From Pseudogemmobacter sp044142105 (GTDB lineage Bacteria > Pseudomonadota > Alphaproteobacteria > Rhodobacterales > Rhodobacteraceae): a stretch of DNA of 64,000 nucleotides. The position numbers and the translations under genes are program-made. Under the pieces are notes generated by a model. That model made no database searches. It was not told where the DNA came from and saw only the letters and a program-made list of their open reading frames with translations. The DNA is taken from positions 256,881-320,880 of the forward strand of contig NZ_JBGTYM010000004.1 of NCBI RefSeq assembly GCF_044142105.1. Reading direction: 5' to 3'. Shown piece after piece: positions 24,745-33,053 of the stretch; position 1 is the first letter of the stretch; every line of letters begins with the position of its first letter.

Positions 24745-25725
24745 CTACAGCTTCCGTTTCACAATGATCGAAGGCACGTCACTGCTCGTGACAATTTTCG
24801 GGCGATTCGCGTGATTGAGCCACTTGTCGCAGAGCCTTGCAATGCCGCCATCGTTAACAGAGGCATAGATGTAACGCTCTGCTTGCGCCGCTCGAAGTCC
24901 GTTCATTTCCCGAGCCAATCGCTTCGGTATCTCTACGACCCGCTCCCTTTCCTCCCCCTGCCACGTCAGCTCAACAATTCGTGTTGGGGTGAGCGGGAAA
25001 CTAACTCTCACTGTCTTGTTTGCGAAAGCACCGTCCCCGTAGACCGGGCTATGCGTTGCCGGATCAGATACCCTCGTAACTGGGCTATCCGATGTAATTA
25101 GGTGCTGGTCCCTGCTGCGCCCAACAACCCATTTCATATTCAAGAAAATGTTCGCGAGCCTCCCTATGCCTCCCAGCATGGGCAGCCCCGCCGAGCGCAG
25201 GACACTTATCGAGAAGTTGTTCGGGTCACTCAGAAATACGCGCATTTTTTCGCGCTCTTCTGGTGAAATCGCATTGCCGGTCGCCTGTTCGTACTGGTCT
25301 ACAGACTGCTCGTGAACTTCCTTGTCAGAGGCGATGAACTGGGCGGTATGATGTGCCACGTGGGCCATCAATTCTGCGCCTGCACCAACGACAGAAGGGG
25401 AGCGCAAATACTGTGCGGCTAGGAAGAGCGCTATGTGTTCACGCTCTTCTCCCTTGAATACCTTTCCCTCCGATAGCTTATCCCAGAGAGGAGCAGCATT
25501 ACTTTCGATCTTCCCTAAGAATTCTTCAACCTCGTCGAGCCTTTCACCAGCCCCGCCAATTGGGCTGTAGAAGTTCGCCTCGACGGCAGTCGCCTCTGGC
25601 TTGTCACCACGGGGCTCGTTCCCGCTCGAGTAGGTCCAAACGTTTCCGTCGGGGTCGCAGAACTTGTTCAGATAGAAGCGTGGGACGACATGCTGCTTCT
25701 TGGTCCTTGTAGCCATTTTGAGCAC
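24745..25725 (-). CDS. DUF4238 domain protein inserted between rplW and rplB
   Basis: A 326-aa DUF4238 protein of unknown function. The family N-terminus is KKQHVVPRFYLNKFCDPDG with VWTY, and the second hallmark is HLITSDSPVTRV in the C-terminal half. The centre is helical. GC content is visibly lower than in the flanking ribosomal genes, which suggests acquisition. Translation may begin at GTG 25725 or ATG 25716; neither has a clear ribosome site. It stands alone between the rplW terminator and the rplB promoter region. No partner gene indicates a toxin-antitoxin or defence module. Confidence 0.85.
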   Translation of the reverse strand: MLKMATRTKKQHVVPRFYLNKFCDPDGNVWTYSSGNEPRGDKPEATAVEANFYSPIGGAGERLDEVEEFLGKIESNAAPLWDKLSEGKVFKGEEREHIALFLAAQYLRSPSVVGAGAELMAHVAHHTAQFIASDKEVHEQSVDQYEQATGNAISPEEREKMRVFLSDPNNFSISVLRSAGLPMLGGIGRLANIFLNMKWVVGRSRDQHLITSDSPVTRVSDPATHSPVYGDGAFANKTVRVSFPLTPTRIVELTWQGEERERVVEIPKRLAREMNGLRAAQAERYIYASVNDGGIARLCDKWLNHANRPKIVTSSDVPSIIVKRKL

Positions 25726-25758
25726 CGTGTTGGACGATGAAGATCAATCAATGAAAAA

Positions 25759-25782
25759 AGCCCCCGCCTTCCGGCAGGGGCT
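25759..25782 (-). terminator. intrinsic terminator after rplW
   Basis: Minus strand: a 10-bp stem (AGCCCCTGCC-type left arm, one G-U pair) with a 4-nt loop, then six T residues. It begins 25 bp after the rplW stop codon. It should end the rpsJ-rplC-rplD-rplW transcript. Confidence 0.87.
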
Positions 25783-25806
25783 CATTCTTTTCACCTGAAC
25801 GTCCGC

Positions 25807-26103
25807 TCAGAGGCCGGTCGACACGTCGATCGTGTGGCCTTCTTCAAGCGACACATAGGCCTTCTTCTTGTCGCTGCGCTCGCCGGCGCGGCCGCGGAAC
25901 TTCTTGGCCTTGCCCTTGGTGATGGTGGTGTTCACCGCCTTCACCTTGACGCCGAAGACGGCCTCGACCGCCTCCTTGATCTGGGGCTTGGTCGCATCCA
26001 TGGCGACCTGGAAGACCACCGCGCCCGCCTCGGAGGCCATGGTGGCCTTCTCGGTGATGATCGGCTTCTTGATCAGGTCGTAATGTTCGGGTTTCACGCT
26101 CAT
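25807..26103 (-). CDS. rplW: 50S ribosomal protein L23
   Basis: Exit-tunnel rim protein that docks trigger factor and SRP, 98 aa: HYDLIKKPIITEKATMASE, then NTTITKGKAKKFRGR. Its start overlaps the rplD stop by 4 bp. Instead of rplB, a terminator follows. Confidence 0.97.
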   Translation of the reverse strand: MSVKPEHYDLIKKPIITEKATMASEAGAVVFQVAMDATKPQIKEAVEAVFGVKVKAVNTTITKGKAKKFRGRAGERSDKKKAYVSLEEGHTIDVSTGL

Positions 26104-26720
26104 TTCAGACGCGCCTCCAGGGCTTCGACACCCGCCTTCGTGATCACCAGGATGTCACGCTTCAGGATGTCATACACGTTCGCGCCGATGGTCGGCAGCA
26201 CGTCGACGCCATCGAGGTTGCGGGCCGCCAGCGCGAAATTCGCGTCGACCACCGCCCCGTCGATGACGAGCGCGCGCTTCCAGCCCAGCTCCTTCACGGT
26301 CTTGGCCAGCGCGGCGGTCTTGGCTTCGGCCAGGGTGGCCGCATCCAGGATCACCAGCTCGCCCGCCTTGGCCTTGGCCGACAGCGCATGGCGCAGGCCG
26401 AGGGCGCGGAACTTCTTCGGCAGGTCATGGGCGTGGCTACGCGGGGTCGGGCCCTTGTACACACCACCGTGACGGAAGATCGGGGCCTTCTTGGAGCCGT
26501 GGCGTGCGCCGCCGGTGCCCTTCTGGCGATAGATCTTCTTGGTCGAATAGCTGACATCCGACTTGCCCAGAACCGAATGTGTGCCAGCCTGGGCCTTGGC
26601 CCGCTGCCAGCGCACCACGCGGTGCAGGATGTCGGCGCGCGGCTCAAGGCCGAACAGCGCTTCGTCCAGATCGATCGAGCCGGCCTTCTTGCCGTCAAGC
26701 TTGATCACATCGAGTTTCAT
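26100..26720 (-). CDS. rplD: 50S ribosomal protein L4
   Basis: Exit-tunnel protein and, in E. coli, autoregulator of the S10 operon, 206 aa. The tunnel loop region is KIYRQKGTGGARHGSKKAPI. It overlaps rplC by 4 bp and rplW by 4 bp, so all three are coupled. Any L4 feedback would act only on the segment up to rplW unless it reaches the separate rplB unit. Confidence 0.97.
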   Translation of the reverse strand: MKLDVIKLDGKKAGSIDLDEALFGLEPRADILHRVVRWQRAKAQAGTHSVLGKSDVSYSTKKIYRQKGTGGARHGSKKAPIFRHGGVYKGPTPRSHAHDLPKKFRALGLRHALSAKAKAGELVILDAATLAEAKTAALAKTVKELGWKRALVIDGAVVDANFALAARNLDGVDVLPTIGANVYDILKRDILVITKAGVEALEARLK

Positions 26721-27436
26721 GCTTCACCCCCTTCGGCGGCCACTTCGGCAGCCGGAGCAGCAGCAGCGCGGATCGCGGCCGGACGCGGGGCGTCCTTGGC
26801 TTCCGGCTTCTTGACCGCATCCTTCACGGTGACCCAGCCGCCGGCGGCACCGGGGACAGCCCCCTTGATCATGATCAGGCCGCGTTCCGCATCGGTGCGG
26901 ACGACCTGCAGATTCTGGGTGGTGACCCGGACCGAACCCAGGTGGCCGGCCATCTTCTTGCCCTTGAACACCTTGCCGGGGTCCTGGCACTGGCCGGTCG
27001 AACCGTGCGAGCGGTGCGAGACCGACACGCCGTGCGAGGCACGCAGACCGCCGAAATTGTGCCGCTTCATGGCACCGGCAAAGCCCTTACCGATCGAGGT
27101 GCCCGCCACGTCGACGTGCTGACCCGCGATGTAATGGTCGGCGGTGATTTCCGCGCCCACGTCGATCAGGCAATCCGGGGTGACCCGGAATTCAGCCAGC
27201 TTGCGCTTGGGGGCCACCGAGGCCTTGGCGAAGTGGCCGCGCTGCGCGGCGGTGGTGCGGCTGACCTTGGCCGTGCCCGCGCCAAGCTGGACGGCGGTAT
27301 AGCCATCCTTGTCGGCGGTGCGTTGGGCCACGACCTGCAGATTGTCGAGCTGAAGAACGGTCACAGGGATCTGCTTGCCGTCTTCCATGAACAGCCGGGT
27401 CATGCCCAGCTTCTTTGCGATAACGCCAGAACGCAT
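26717..27436 (-). CDS. rplC: 50S ribosomal protein L3
   Basis: Protein next to the peptidyl-transferase centre, 239 aa: MRSGVIAKKLGMTRLFMEDG and the conserved loop RSHGSTGQCQDPGKVFKGKK. It has an Ala/Pro-rich C-terminal extension of about 35 residues. It lies 11 bp after rpsJ. Confidence 0.97.
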   Translation of the reverse strand: MRSGVIAKKLGMTRLFMEDGKQIPVTVLQLDNLQVVAQRTADKDGYTAVQLGAGTAKVSRTTAAQRGHFAKASVAPKRKLAEFRVTPDCLIDVGAEITADHYIAGQHVDVAGTSIGKGFAGAMKRHNFGGLRASHGVSVSHRSHGSTGQCQDPGKVFKGKKMAGHLGSVRVTTQNLQVVRTDAERGLIMIKGAVPGAAGGWVTVKDAVKKPEAKDAPRPAAIRAAAAPAAEVAAEGGEA

Positions 27437-27447
27437 GATCAGCCCCC

Positions 27448-27756
27448 TCAGACCTTGATCTCGACGTCGACGCCCGCGGCGAGGTCGAGCTTCATCAGCG
27501 CGTCCACGGTCTGCGGCGTCGGGTCGACGATGTCGAGAAGACGCTTATGCGTCCGGATTTCCCACTGGTCGCGCGACTTCTTGTCGATATGCGGACCGCG
27601 CAGAACGGTGAATTTCTCGATCCGGTTGGGAAGCGGGATCGGGCCGCGCACTTGCGCGCCGGTCCGCTTTGCCGTGTTGACGATTTCCTGCGTGCTGGCA
27701 TCCAGAACGCGGTAATCGAAGGCTTTCAGCCGGATGCGGATGGTCTGACCTTGCAT
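27448..27756 (-). CDS. rpsJ: 30S ribosomal protein S10 (NusE)
   Basis: Head protein that also couples transcription and translation through NusG/NusB, 102 aa: IRIRLKAFDYRVLDASTQEI and RTHKRLLDIVDPTPQT. It heads the S10 operon. Only 71 bp separate it from tuf, and a hairpin (27793-27815) with a T-rich tail lies there. Confidence 0.97.
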   Translation of the reverse strand: MQGQTIRIRLKAFDYRVLDASTQEIVNTAKRTGAQVRGPIPLPNRIEKFTVLRGPHIDKKSRDQWEIRTHKRLLDIVDPTPQTVDALMKLDLAAGVDVEIKV

Positions 27757-27792
27757 CTTGTTGGTTTCCTTCGGGGGGTCACAAAATAGGAA

Positions 27793-27815
27793 CGGGCGCG
27801 CTTAACGCGCGCCCG
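27793..27815 (-). terminator. probable terminator between tuf and rpsJ
   Basis: A perfect 9-bp stem (CGGGCGCGC/GCGCGCCCG) with a 5-nt loop, followed on the minus strand by TTCCTATTTTG. It lies 12 bp after the tuf stop codon. It may separate the str and S10 operons, perhaps incompletely, because little room remains for an rpsJ promoter. Confidence 0.55.
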
Positions 27816-27822
27816 CGGGGAA

Positions 27823-29006
27823 GTCAATCAGGCGATGATTTTGGAGACGACGCCTGCGCCGACGGTGCGGCCGCCTTCACGGATGGCGAAGCGCAGCTTC
27901 TCTTCCATCGCGATCGGGGCGATCAGCTCGACCTCGAACTTCAGGTTGTCGCCCGGCATCACCATCTCGGTGCCTTCCGGCAGCTTCACGGTGCCGGTCA
28001 CGTCGGTGGTGCGGAAGTAGAATTGCGGGCGGTAGTTCGCGAAGAACGGCGTGTGACGGCCGCCTTCTTCCTTGGTCAGGATATAGGCCTCGGCTTCGAA
28101 CTTGGTGTGCGGGTTCACCGATTTCGGCTTGCACAGAACCTGGCCGCGCTCGACGCCGTCGCGGTCGATGCCGCGCAGCAGCACGCCCACGTTGTCGCCG
28201 GCCTCACCGCGATCCAGGAGCTTGCGGAACATCTCGACGCCGGTGCAGGTCGACTTCTTGGTGTCGCGGATGCCCACGATCTCCACTTCGTCGCCGACAT
28301 TGATCACGCCGCGCTCGATACGACCCGTGACCACGGTGCCGCGGCCCGAGATCGAGAACACGTCTTCGATCGGCATCAGGAAGGGCTGGTCGACGGCGCG
28401 GGCCGGGGTCGGGATATATTCGTCCACGGCCTTCAAGAGCGCGCGGATCGAATCCTCGCCGATGTCCTTGCGCTCGCCGATCATCGCCTGATGCGCCGAA
28501 CCCTTGATGATCGGGATATCGTCGCCAGGATAGTCGTAGGACGACAGCAGCTCGCGGATTTCCATCTCGACCAGCTCGAGCAGTTCCGCGTCATCCACCA
28601 GGTCGACCTTGTTCATGTAGACGACCATATAGGGGATGCCGACCTGACGGCCGAGCAGGATATGCTCGCGGGTCTGCGGCATCGGGCCGTCCGACGAGGC
28701 CACGACCAGGATCGCGCCGTCCATCTGCGCCGCACCCGTGATCATGTTCTTCACATAGTCCGCGTGGCCGGGGCAGTCGACATGGGCGTAGTGGCGGGCT
28801 TCGGTCTCGTATTCGACATGGGCCGTCGAGATGGTGATGCCGCGCGCACGCTCTTCCGGCGCACCGTCAATCTGGTCATAGGCGCGGAATTCGCCGAAAT
28901 ACTTCGTGATCGCCGCGGTCAGCGTGGTCTTGCCGTGGTCGACGTGACCGATCGTGCCGATGTTCACATGCGGCTTGGTGCGTTCAAACTTGGCCTTGGC
29001 CATGGG
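27823..29006 (-). repeat. 1,184-bp duplicated segment, copy 1 (tuf)
   Basis: This segment reads the same as 54794-55977 wherever I compared them, including both coding and overlapping non-coding frames. The identity ends within 5 bp downstream of the stop codon and 3 bp upstream of the start codon, so it is confined to the tuf gene. Confidence 0.9.
27828..29003 (-). CDS. tuf: elongation factor Tu (str-operon copy)
   Basis: Delivers aminoacyl-tRNA to the ribosome, 391 aa. GTPase motifs: GHVDHGKTTL (G1, about residue 18), RGITISTAHVEYE (G2), DCPGHADYVKN (G3), NKVDLVDD (G4). Domains 2 and 3 are complete and end EGGRTVGAGVVSKIIA. It follows fusA by 83 bp. A second identical copy lies at 54799-55974. 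Confidence 0.98.
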   Translation of the reverse strand: MAKAKFERTKPHVNIGTIGHVDHGKTTLTAAITKYFGEFRAYDQIDGAPEERARGITISTAHVEYETEARHYAHVDCPGHADYVKNMITGAAQMDGAILVVASSDGPMPQTREHILLGRQVGIPYMVVYMNKVDLVDDAELLELVEMEIRELLSSYDYPGDDIPIIKGSAHQAMIGERKDIGEDSIRALLKAVDEYIPTPARAVDQPFLMPIEDVFSISGRGTVVTGRIERGVINVGDEVEIVGIRDTKKSTCTGVEMFRKLLDRGEAGDNVGVLLRGIDRDGVERGQVLCKPKSVNPHTKFEAEAYILTKEEGGRHTPFFANYRPQFYFRTTDVTGTVKLPEGTEMVMPGDNLKFEVELIAPIAMEEKLRFAIREGGRTVGAGVVSKIIA

Positions 29007-29030
29007 ATCTCTCCTCTGCGTTTCGATGTG

Positions 29031-29079
29031 CCGGGGCGGTCCCCGGCCTACGGGGCGGTAGGGCGGGGCTTACCCCGCC
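29031..29079. other. two hairpins in the fusA-tuf gap
   Basis: 29031-29046 has 6-bp arms CCGGGG/CCCCGG with a 4-nt loop. 29062-29079 has 7-bp arms GGCGGGG/CCCCGCC with a 4-nt loop. No T-run follows either one, so they are more likely RNA-processing or stabilising structures that set the relative level of tuf mRNA than terminators. Confidence 0.5.
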
Positions 29080-29086
29080 ACACCGA

Positions 29087-31204
29087 TCAAGCGTATTTCT
29101 TCTGGATCTCTTGCGAGATGTTCTCGGGCACCGCGTCGTAATGGTCGAACTGCATCGTGAACACCGCGCGGCCCGAGGACATCGAGCGCAGGTTGTTGAT
29201 GTAGCCGAACATATTCGCCAGCGGCACCATGCAGTTGATGACATTCGCGTTGCCGCGGGTGTCCTGCCCCTGCACCATGCCCCGACGCGAGGTCAGGTCG
29301 CCGATGATCGAACCGGTATATTCCTCGGGCGTCACCACCTCGACCTTCATGATCGGTTCCAGCAGCTTCGCGCCGGCCTTCTTCAGACCTTCGCGCATCG
29401 CAGCGCGCGAGGCGATTTCGAAAGCCAGAACCGACGAGTCGACGTCGTGGAACGCACCGTCAACCAGCGCGACCTTGAAGTCGATGACCGGGAAGCCAGC
29501 CAGCGGACCCGAGTCCATGACGGACTTGATGCCCTTTTCGACGCCGGGGATGTATTCCTTCGGCACCGCACCACCGACGATCTTCGATTCGAACGAGTAG
29601 CCCTCGCCCGGCTCGGTCGGGGTGATCTGCAGCTTGACGCGGGCGAACTGGCCCGTACCACCGGTCTGCTTCTTGTGGGTATAGTCGATCTCGTGAGCGC
29701 TCGAGATGGTCTCGCGATAGGCCACCTGCGGCGCACCGATATTCGCCTCGACCTTGAACTCGCGACGCATACGGTCGACGAGGATGTCGAGGTGAAGTTC
29801 GCCCATGCCCTTCATGATGGTCTGGCCCGATTCCAGATCGGTCTCGACGCGGAAAGACGGGTCTTCGGCAGCCAGGCGCGCGAGGGCGAGGCCCATCTTC
29901 TCCTGGTCAGCCTTCGACTTCGGTTCCACGGCGATCTCGATCACCGGCTCCGGGAAGGTCATGGTTTCCAGAACGACCTGGTTCGCCGGGTCGCACAGGG
30001 TGTCACCCGTGGTGGTTTCCTTCAGGCCCGCCAGCGCGATGATGTCGCCCGCGAAGGCTTCGTCGATTTCCTCGCGGTTGATGGCGTGCATCATCATCAT
30101 CCGGCCAACGCGTTCCTTGCGGCCCTTGGTCGAGTTGACCATCTGGTCGCCCTTCTTGAGCACACCGGAATAGATGCGCGTGAAGGTGAGCGAGCCCACG
30201 AAGGGGTCGTTCATGATCTTGAAGGCCAGGGCGGCGAAGGGCTGGGCGTCGTCGGCCGAACGGGCGATGTTGCGCTCTTCGGTCTCGTCGCCGGGCTTGA
30301 AGCCCATATAGGCGGGCACGTCCACCGGTGAGGGCAGGTAGTCGATGACCGAGTTCAGCACCATCTGCACGCCCTTGTTCTTGAAGGACGAACCGGCGGT
30401 GACCGGAACGAAGGCCATGGACAGGGTGCCCTTGCGGATCAGCGCGCGCAGGGTCGCCTCGTCGGGCTCATTGCCCTCGAGATAGGCTTCCATCGCGGCA
30501 TCGTCCTGCTCGACGGCGAGTTCGATCAGCTTGCTGCGCCATTCTTCGGACACGGCCTTCATCTCGTCGCGGATCGGCCGGATTTCCCAGGCGGCGCCCA
30601 GGTCTTCCGAAGTGTAGACCCATTCCTGCATCAGCACGAGGTCGACAACGCCTTCCAGCTTGTCCTCAGCGCCGATCGGCAGAGCGATCGGGCACGGGGT
30701 CGCGCCGGTGCGGTCCTTGATCATCTGCACGCATTTGAAGAAGTCGGCACCGATCTTGTCCATCTTGTTGACATAGACGATGCGCGGCACCTTGTAGCGG
30801 TCAGCCTGGCGCCAGACGGTTTCGGTCTGCGGCTCGACGCCGGCATTGGCGTCCAGCAGGCAGACGGCGCCGTCCAGAACGGCCAGCGAACGCTCGACTT
30901 CGATGGTGAAGTCGACGTGGCCGGGGGTGTCGATGATGTTGAAGCGGTGCTTCGGCGAGGTCGGCGTCTTACCGTCGATGGTCTTTTCCCAGAACGTCGT
31001 CGTCGCTGCCGAGGTGATGGTGATCCCCCGCTCCTGCTCTTGCTCCATCCAGTCCATCGTGGCGGCGCCGTCATGGACTTCGCCGATCTTGTGGGACTTG
31101 CCGGTGTAGTAGAGGATCCGCTCGGTCGTCGTGGTCTTGCCCGCGTCGATATGGGCCATGATCCCGAAGTTGCGGTAGAGGTTCAGCGGGTATTCGCGTG
31201 CCAT
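29087..31204 (-). CDS. fusA: elongation factor G
   Basis: Ribosomal translocase, 705 aa. GTPase motifs are GIMAHIDAGKTTTTERILYY (G1), RGITITSAATT (G2), IIDTPGHVDFT (G3) and NKMDKIGADF (G4). The remaining domains II-V run to the C-terminus, with the conserved HEIDYTHKKQTGGTGQFARV region of domain IV. It is 9 bp after rpsG in the standard str order. Confidence 0.98.
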   Translation of the reverse strand: MAREYPLNLYRNFGIMAHIDAGKTTTTERILYYTGKSHKIGEVHDGAATMDWMEQEQERGITITSAATTTFWEKTIDGKTPTSPKHRFNIIDTPGHVDFTIEVERSLAVLDGAVCLLDANAGVEPQTETVWRQADRYKVPRIVYVNKMDKIGADFFKCVQMIKDRTGATPCPIALPIGAEDKLEGVVDLVLMQEWVYTSEDLGAAWEIRPIRDEMKAVSEEWRSKLIELAVEQDDAAMEAYLEGNEPDEATLRALIRKGTLSMAFVPVTAGSSFKNKGVQMVLNSVIDYLPSPVDVPAYMGFKPGDETEERNIARSADDAQPFAALAFKIMNDPFVGSLTFTRIYSGVLKKGDQMVNSTKGRKERVGRMMMMHAINREEIDEAFAGDIIALAGLKETTTGDTLCDPANQVVLETMTFPEPVIEIAVEPKSKADQEKMGLALARLAAEDPSFRVETDLESGQTIMKGMGELHLDILVDRMRREFKVEANIGAPQVAYRETISSAHEIDYTHKKQTGGTGQFARVKLQITPTEPGEGYSFESKIVGGAVPKEYIPGVEKGIKSVMDSGPLAGFPVIDFKVALVDGAFHDVDSSVLAFEIASRAAMREGLKKAGAKLLEPIMKVEVVTPEEYTGSIIGDLTSRRGMVQGQDTRGNANVINCMVPLANMFGYINNLRSMSSGRAVFTMQFDHYDAVPENISQEIQKKYA

Positions 31205-31213
31205 GATGTCCTC

Positions 31214-31684
31214 TTACCAGCGATAATGGCTGAACGCCTTGTTCGCGTCCGCCATCTTGTGGGTGTCTTCGCGCTTCTTCACGGCAGTGCCGCGATTGTT
31301 CGCCGCATCGGCCAGTTCGGCGGCCAGACGCTCTTCCATCGTGTTTTCGTTGCGTTTGCGGGCAGCGGTGATCAGCCAACGGATCGCCAGGGCTTCGCGG
31401 CGCTCGGAGCGCACTTCGACCGGCACCTGATAGGTGGCGCCACCGACGCGGCGCGACCGCACTTCGACCGAGGGCTTCACATTGTCGAGGGCTTCGTGGA
31501 ACAGCGCGACGGGTTCGCGCTTCAGACGGCCCTGAACGCGCTCAAGCGCGCCGTAGACGATCGACTCGGCGACTGACTTCTTGCCGTCGAGCATAAGGTT
31601 GTTCATGAATTTCGAGATGACGCGGTCGCCATACTTGGCGTCCGGGAGAACTTCGCGCTTCTCTGCGGCGTGACGACGGGACAT
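31214..31684 (-). CDS. rpsG: 30S ribosomal protein S7
   Basis: Primary binder of the 16S rRNA 3' major domain and, in E. coli, repressor of the str operon, 156 aa. It begins MSRRHAAEKREVLPD and has KFMNNLMLDGKKSVAE. It lies 20 bp after rpsL. Confidence 0.97.
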   Translation of the reverse strand: MSRRHAAEKREVLPDAKYGDRVISKFMNNLMLDGKKSVAESIVYGALERVQGRLKREPVALFHEALDNVKPSVEVRSRRVGGATYQVPVEVRSERREALAIRWLITAARKRNENTMEERLAAELADAANNRGTAVKKREDTHKMADANKAFSHYRW

Positions 31685-31704
31685 GTTCCGTTACCTCTCC
31701 TGGA

Positions 31705-32076
31705 TCACTTCGGACGCTTGGCGCCGTATTTCGAACGACGCTGACGACGGTCTTTGACGCCCTGGGTATCCAGCACACCGCGGAGGATGTGGTAACGGAC
31801 ACCCGGCAAGTCCTTGACGCGGCCGCCGCGGATCAGAACAACGCTGTGCTCTTGCAGGTTGTGCTTTTCGCCCGGGATGTAGGAGATGACCTCGAAGCCG
31901 TTGGTCAGGCGGACCTTCGCAACCTTCCGCATAGCGGAGTTCGGCTTCTTCGGGGTGGTGGTGTAGACGCGGGTGCAGACGCCGCGCTTCTGCGGGCATT
32001 CCTGCAGGTGCTGCGACTTCGACTTCCGCACATTCGCTTCCCGGGGTTTCCGGATCAGCTGTTGAATCGTCGGCAT
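31705..32076 (-). CDS. rpsL: 30S ribosomal protein S12
   Basis: Decoding-centre protein, 123 aa: MPTIQQLIRKPREANVRKSK. The residues whose change gives streptomycin resistance are wild type: Lys in TTPKKPNSA and Lys in GGRVKDLPGVRYHI, so a susceptible allele is predicted. It is the first gene of the str operon, with a long leader (about 200 nt) that contains hairpins at 32099-32119 and 32251-32266. Confidence 0.98.
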   Translation of the reverse strand: MPTIQQLIRKPREANVRKSKSQHLQECPQKRGVCTRVYTTTPKKPNSAMRKVAKVRLTNGFEVISYIPGEKHNLQEHSVVLIRGGRVKDLPGVRYHILRGVLDTQGVKDRRQRRSKYGAKRPK

Positions 32077-32285
32077 TCACGTTCCTCGTTTCGATACTCG
32101 CCCCGTTGCCTTCGGGGCGCCGCTTCTCGACCGTGCCCTGCGCTCATCGCAAAACACGAAAATCCGCTTCCGCCCACGAATGGGCGAGGCGGTGGAATTC
32201 CAGAGGATCGGGGCCTGCTGACCCGGATCATGACCACATCAAGATGTGAGCCCCGGCAGACCGGGGGCCTGTCAGGGTGAGCGGG

Positions 32286-32314
32286 CTAATAGGAGGAGTC
32301 GGTGGCCTTGTCAA
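32286..32314 (-). promoter_or_regulatory. str-operon promoter overlapping the PAP2 stop codon
   Basis: Minus strand: -35 TTGACA (32309-32314, full consensus), a 17-bp spacer, and -10 TATTAG (32286-32291). The last three bases of the -10 are the TAG stop codon of the PAP2 gene, and the -35 lies within its final codons. It is the strongest promoter match in the window and is placed about 210 bp before rpsL. Confidence 0.82.
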
Positions 32315-33053
32315 CAGCCGCCGGGGCGGGCGGAGGCAAGGGGCGCAGGAATCGCGCAAGGATCGTTGCGGTGATGGCGACGAAGAGAAAAGCGAAGAGG
32401 ACATCGGACAGAAAGTGCCGTCCGGCCATCACGCGCTGCGCCGAAACCGCCAGCGGCAGAAGTCCCGCAACCAGGGCGAGACCGCGCCAGAGACCCCGTG
32501 GCAGGCGGCCCCGCCACCACAGCAGAATCAGACCCAGCGACAGGGCCAGCGCCATGCCGCCCGCGGCCTCGCCCGAGACGAAGGAGCAGTTCCGCAAGCA
32601 TTGATCGGTGGGCAGCCATGGCGGTGAGAAAAGGGCTGTGCCGCCGAACTCGGCCACCCGATCGGGCCGGGCGCGGCCCCAATGCGACTTGAGGCCCTCT
32701 TCGACCAGCAGGCCCGGCCCCAACGCGTAAAGGGCAACCATAAAGCCCCAGGCGCGGGCAGGCAGCCCGGCGATGGGGCGGCGCAAGGCCAGCCCGGCCA
32801 GAAAGGCGACCAGCGCGCCGGTCAGCACCACAGCCGACAAGTTCCACACCGCCATGCGGACCGTCTCGGGCAGGCGCTGGCCGTTCAGCGGGAAACTCTG
32901 GCTGGCCGCGTCGTAGAAGTGCGCCGAGACGGCCAGATCCAGCCGCGGCCAGATCGCGTAGATCGCCATCAGCGCGACGGCAGCGGCCATGAGCCCTGCC
33001 AGGACCCGCAGATGCGGACGGTCATTCGGCGGCAAGGCAGGCTCCATCCACAA
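32286..33053 (-). CDS. PAP2-superfamily membrane phosphatase
   Basis: Predicted lipid phosphatase, 255 aa with about six membrane spans. Motif C1 is Lys122-x6-Arg129-Pro130 (KSHWGRARP). Motif C3 is Arg207-x5-His213-x3-Asp217 (RVMAGRHFLSD), with the nucleophilic His. Motif C2, usually PSGH, reads VSGE (159-162), so the general-acid His is replaced by Glu. The gene overlaps the end of the GT39 gene by 32 bp, so it belongs to the glycolipid operon. It may dephosphorylate a polyprenyl or lipid A phosphate. Its 3' end contains the str promoter. Confidence 0.88.
   Translation of the reverse strand: MWMEPALPPNDRPHLRVLAGLMAAAVALMAIYAIWPRLDLAVSAHFYDAASQSFPLNGQRLPETVRMAVWNLSAVVLTGALVAFLAGLALRRPIAGLPARAWGFMVALYALGPGLLVEEGLKSHWGRARPDRVAEFGGTALFSPPWLPTDQCLRNCSFVSGEAAGGMALALSLGLILLWWRGRLPRGLWRGLALVAGLLPLAVSAQRVMAGRHFLSDVLFAFLFVAITATILARFLRPLPPPAPAAVDKATDSSY

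Noticed and set aside
24745..25725. Defence or toxin-antitoxin module around the DUF4238 gene
   Set aside because: It is a single gene with no partner; a role cannot be supported from this sequence.
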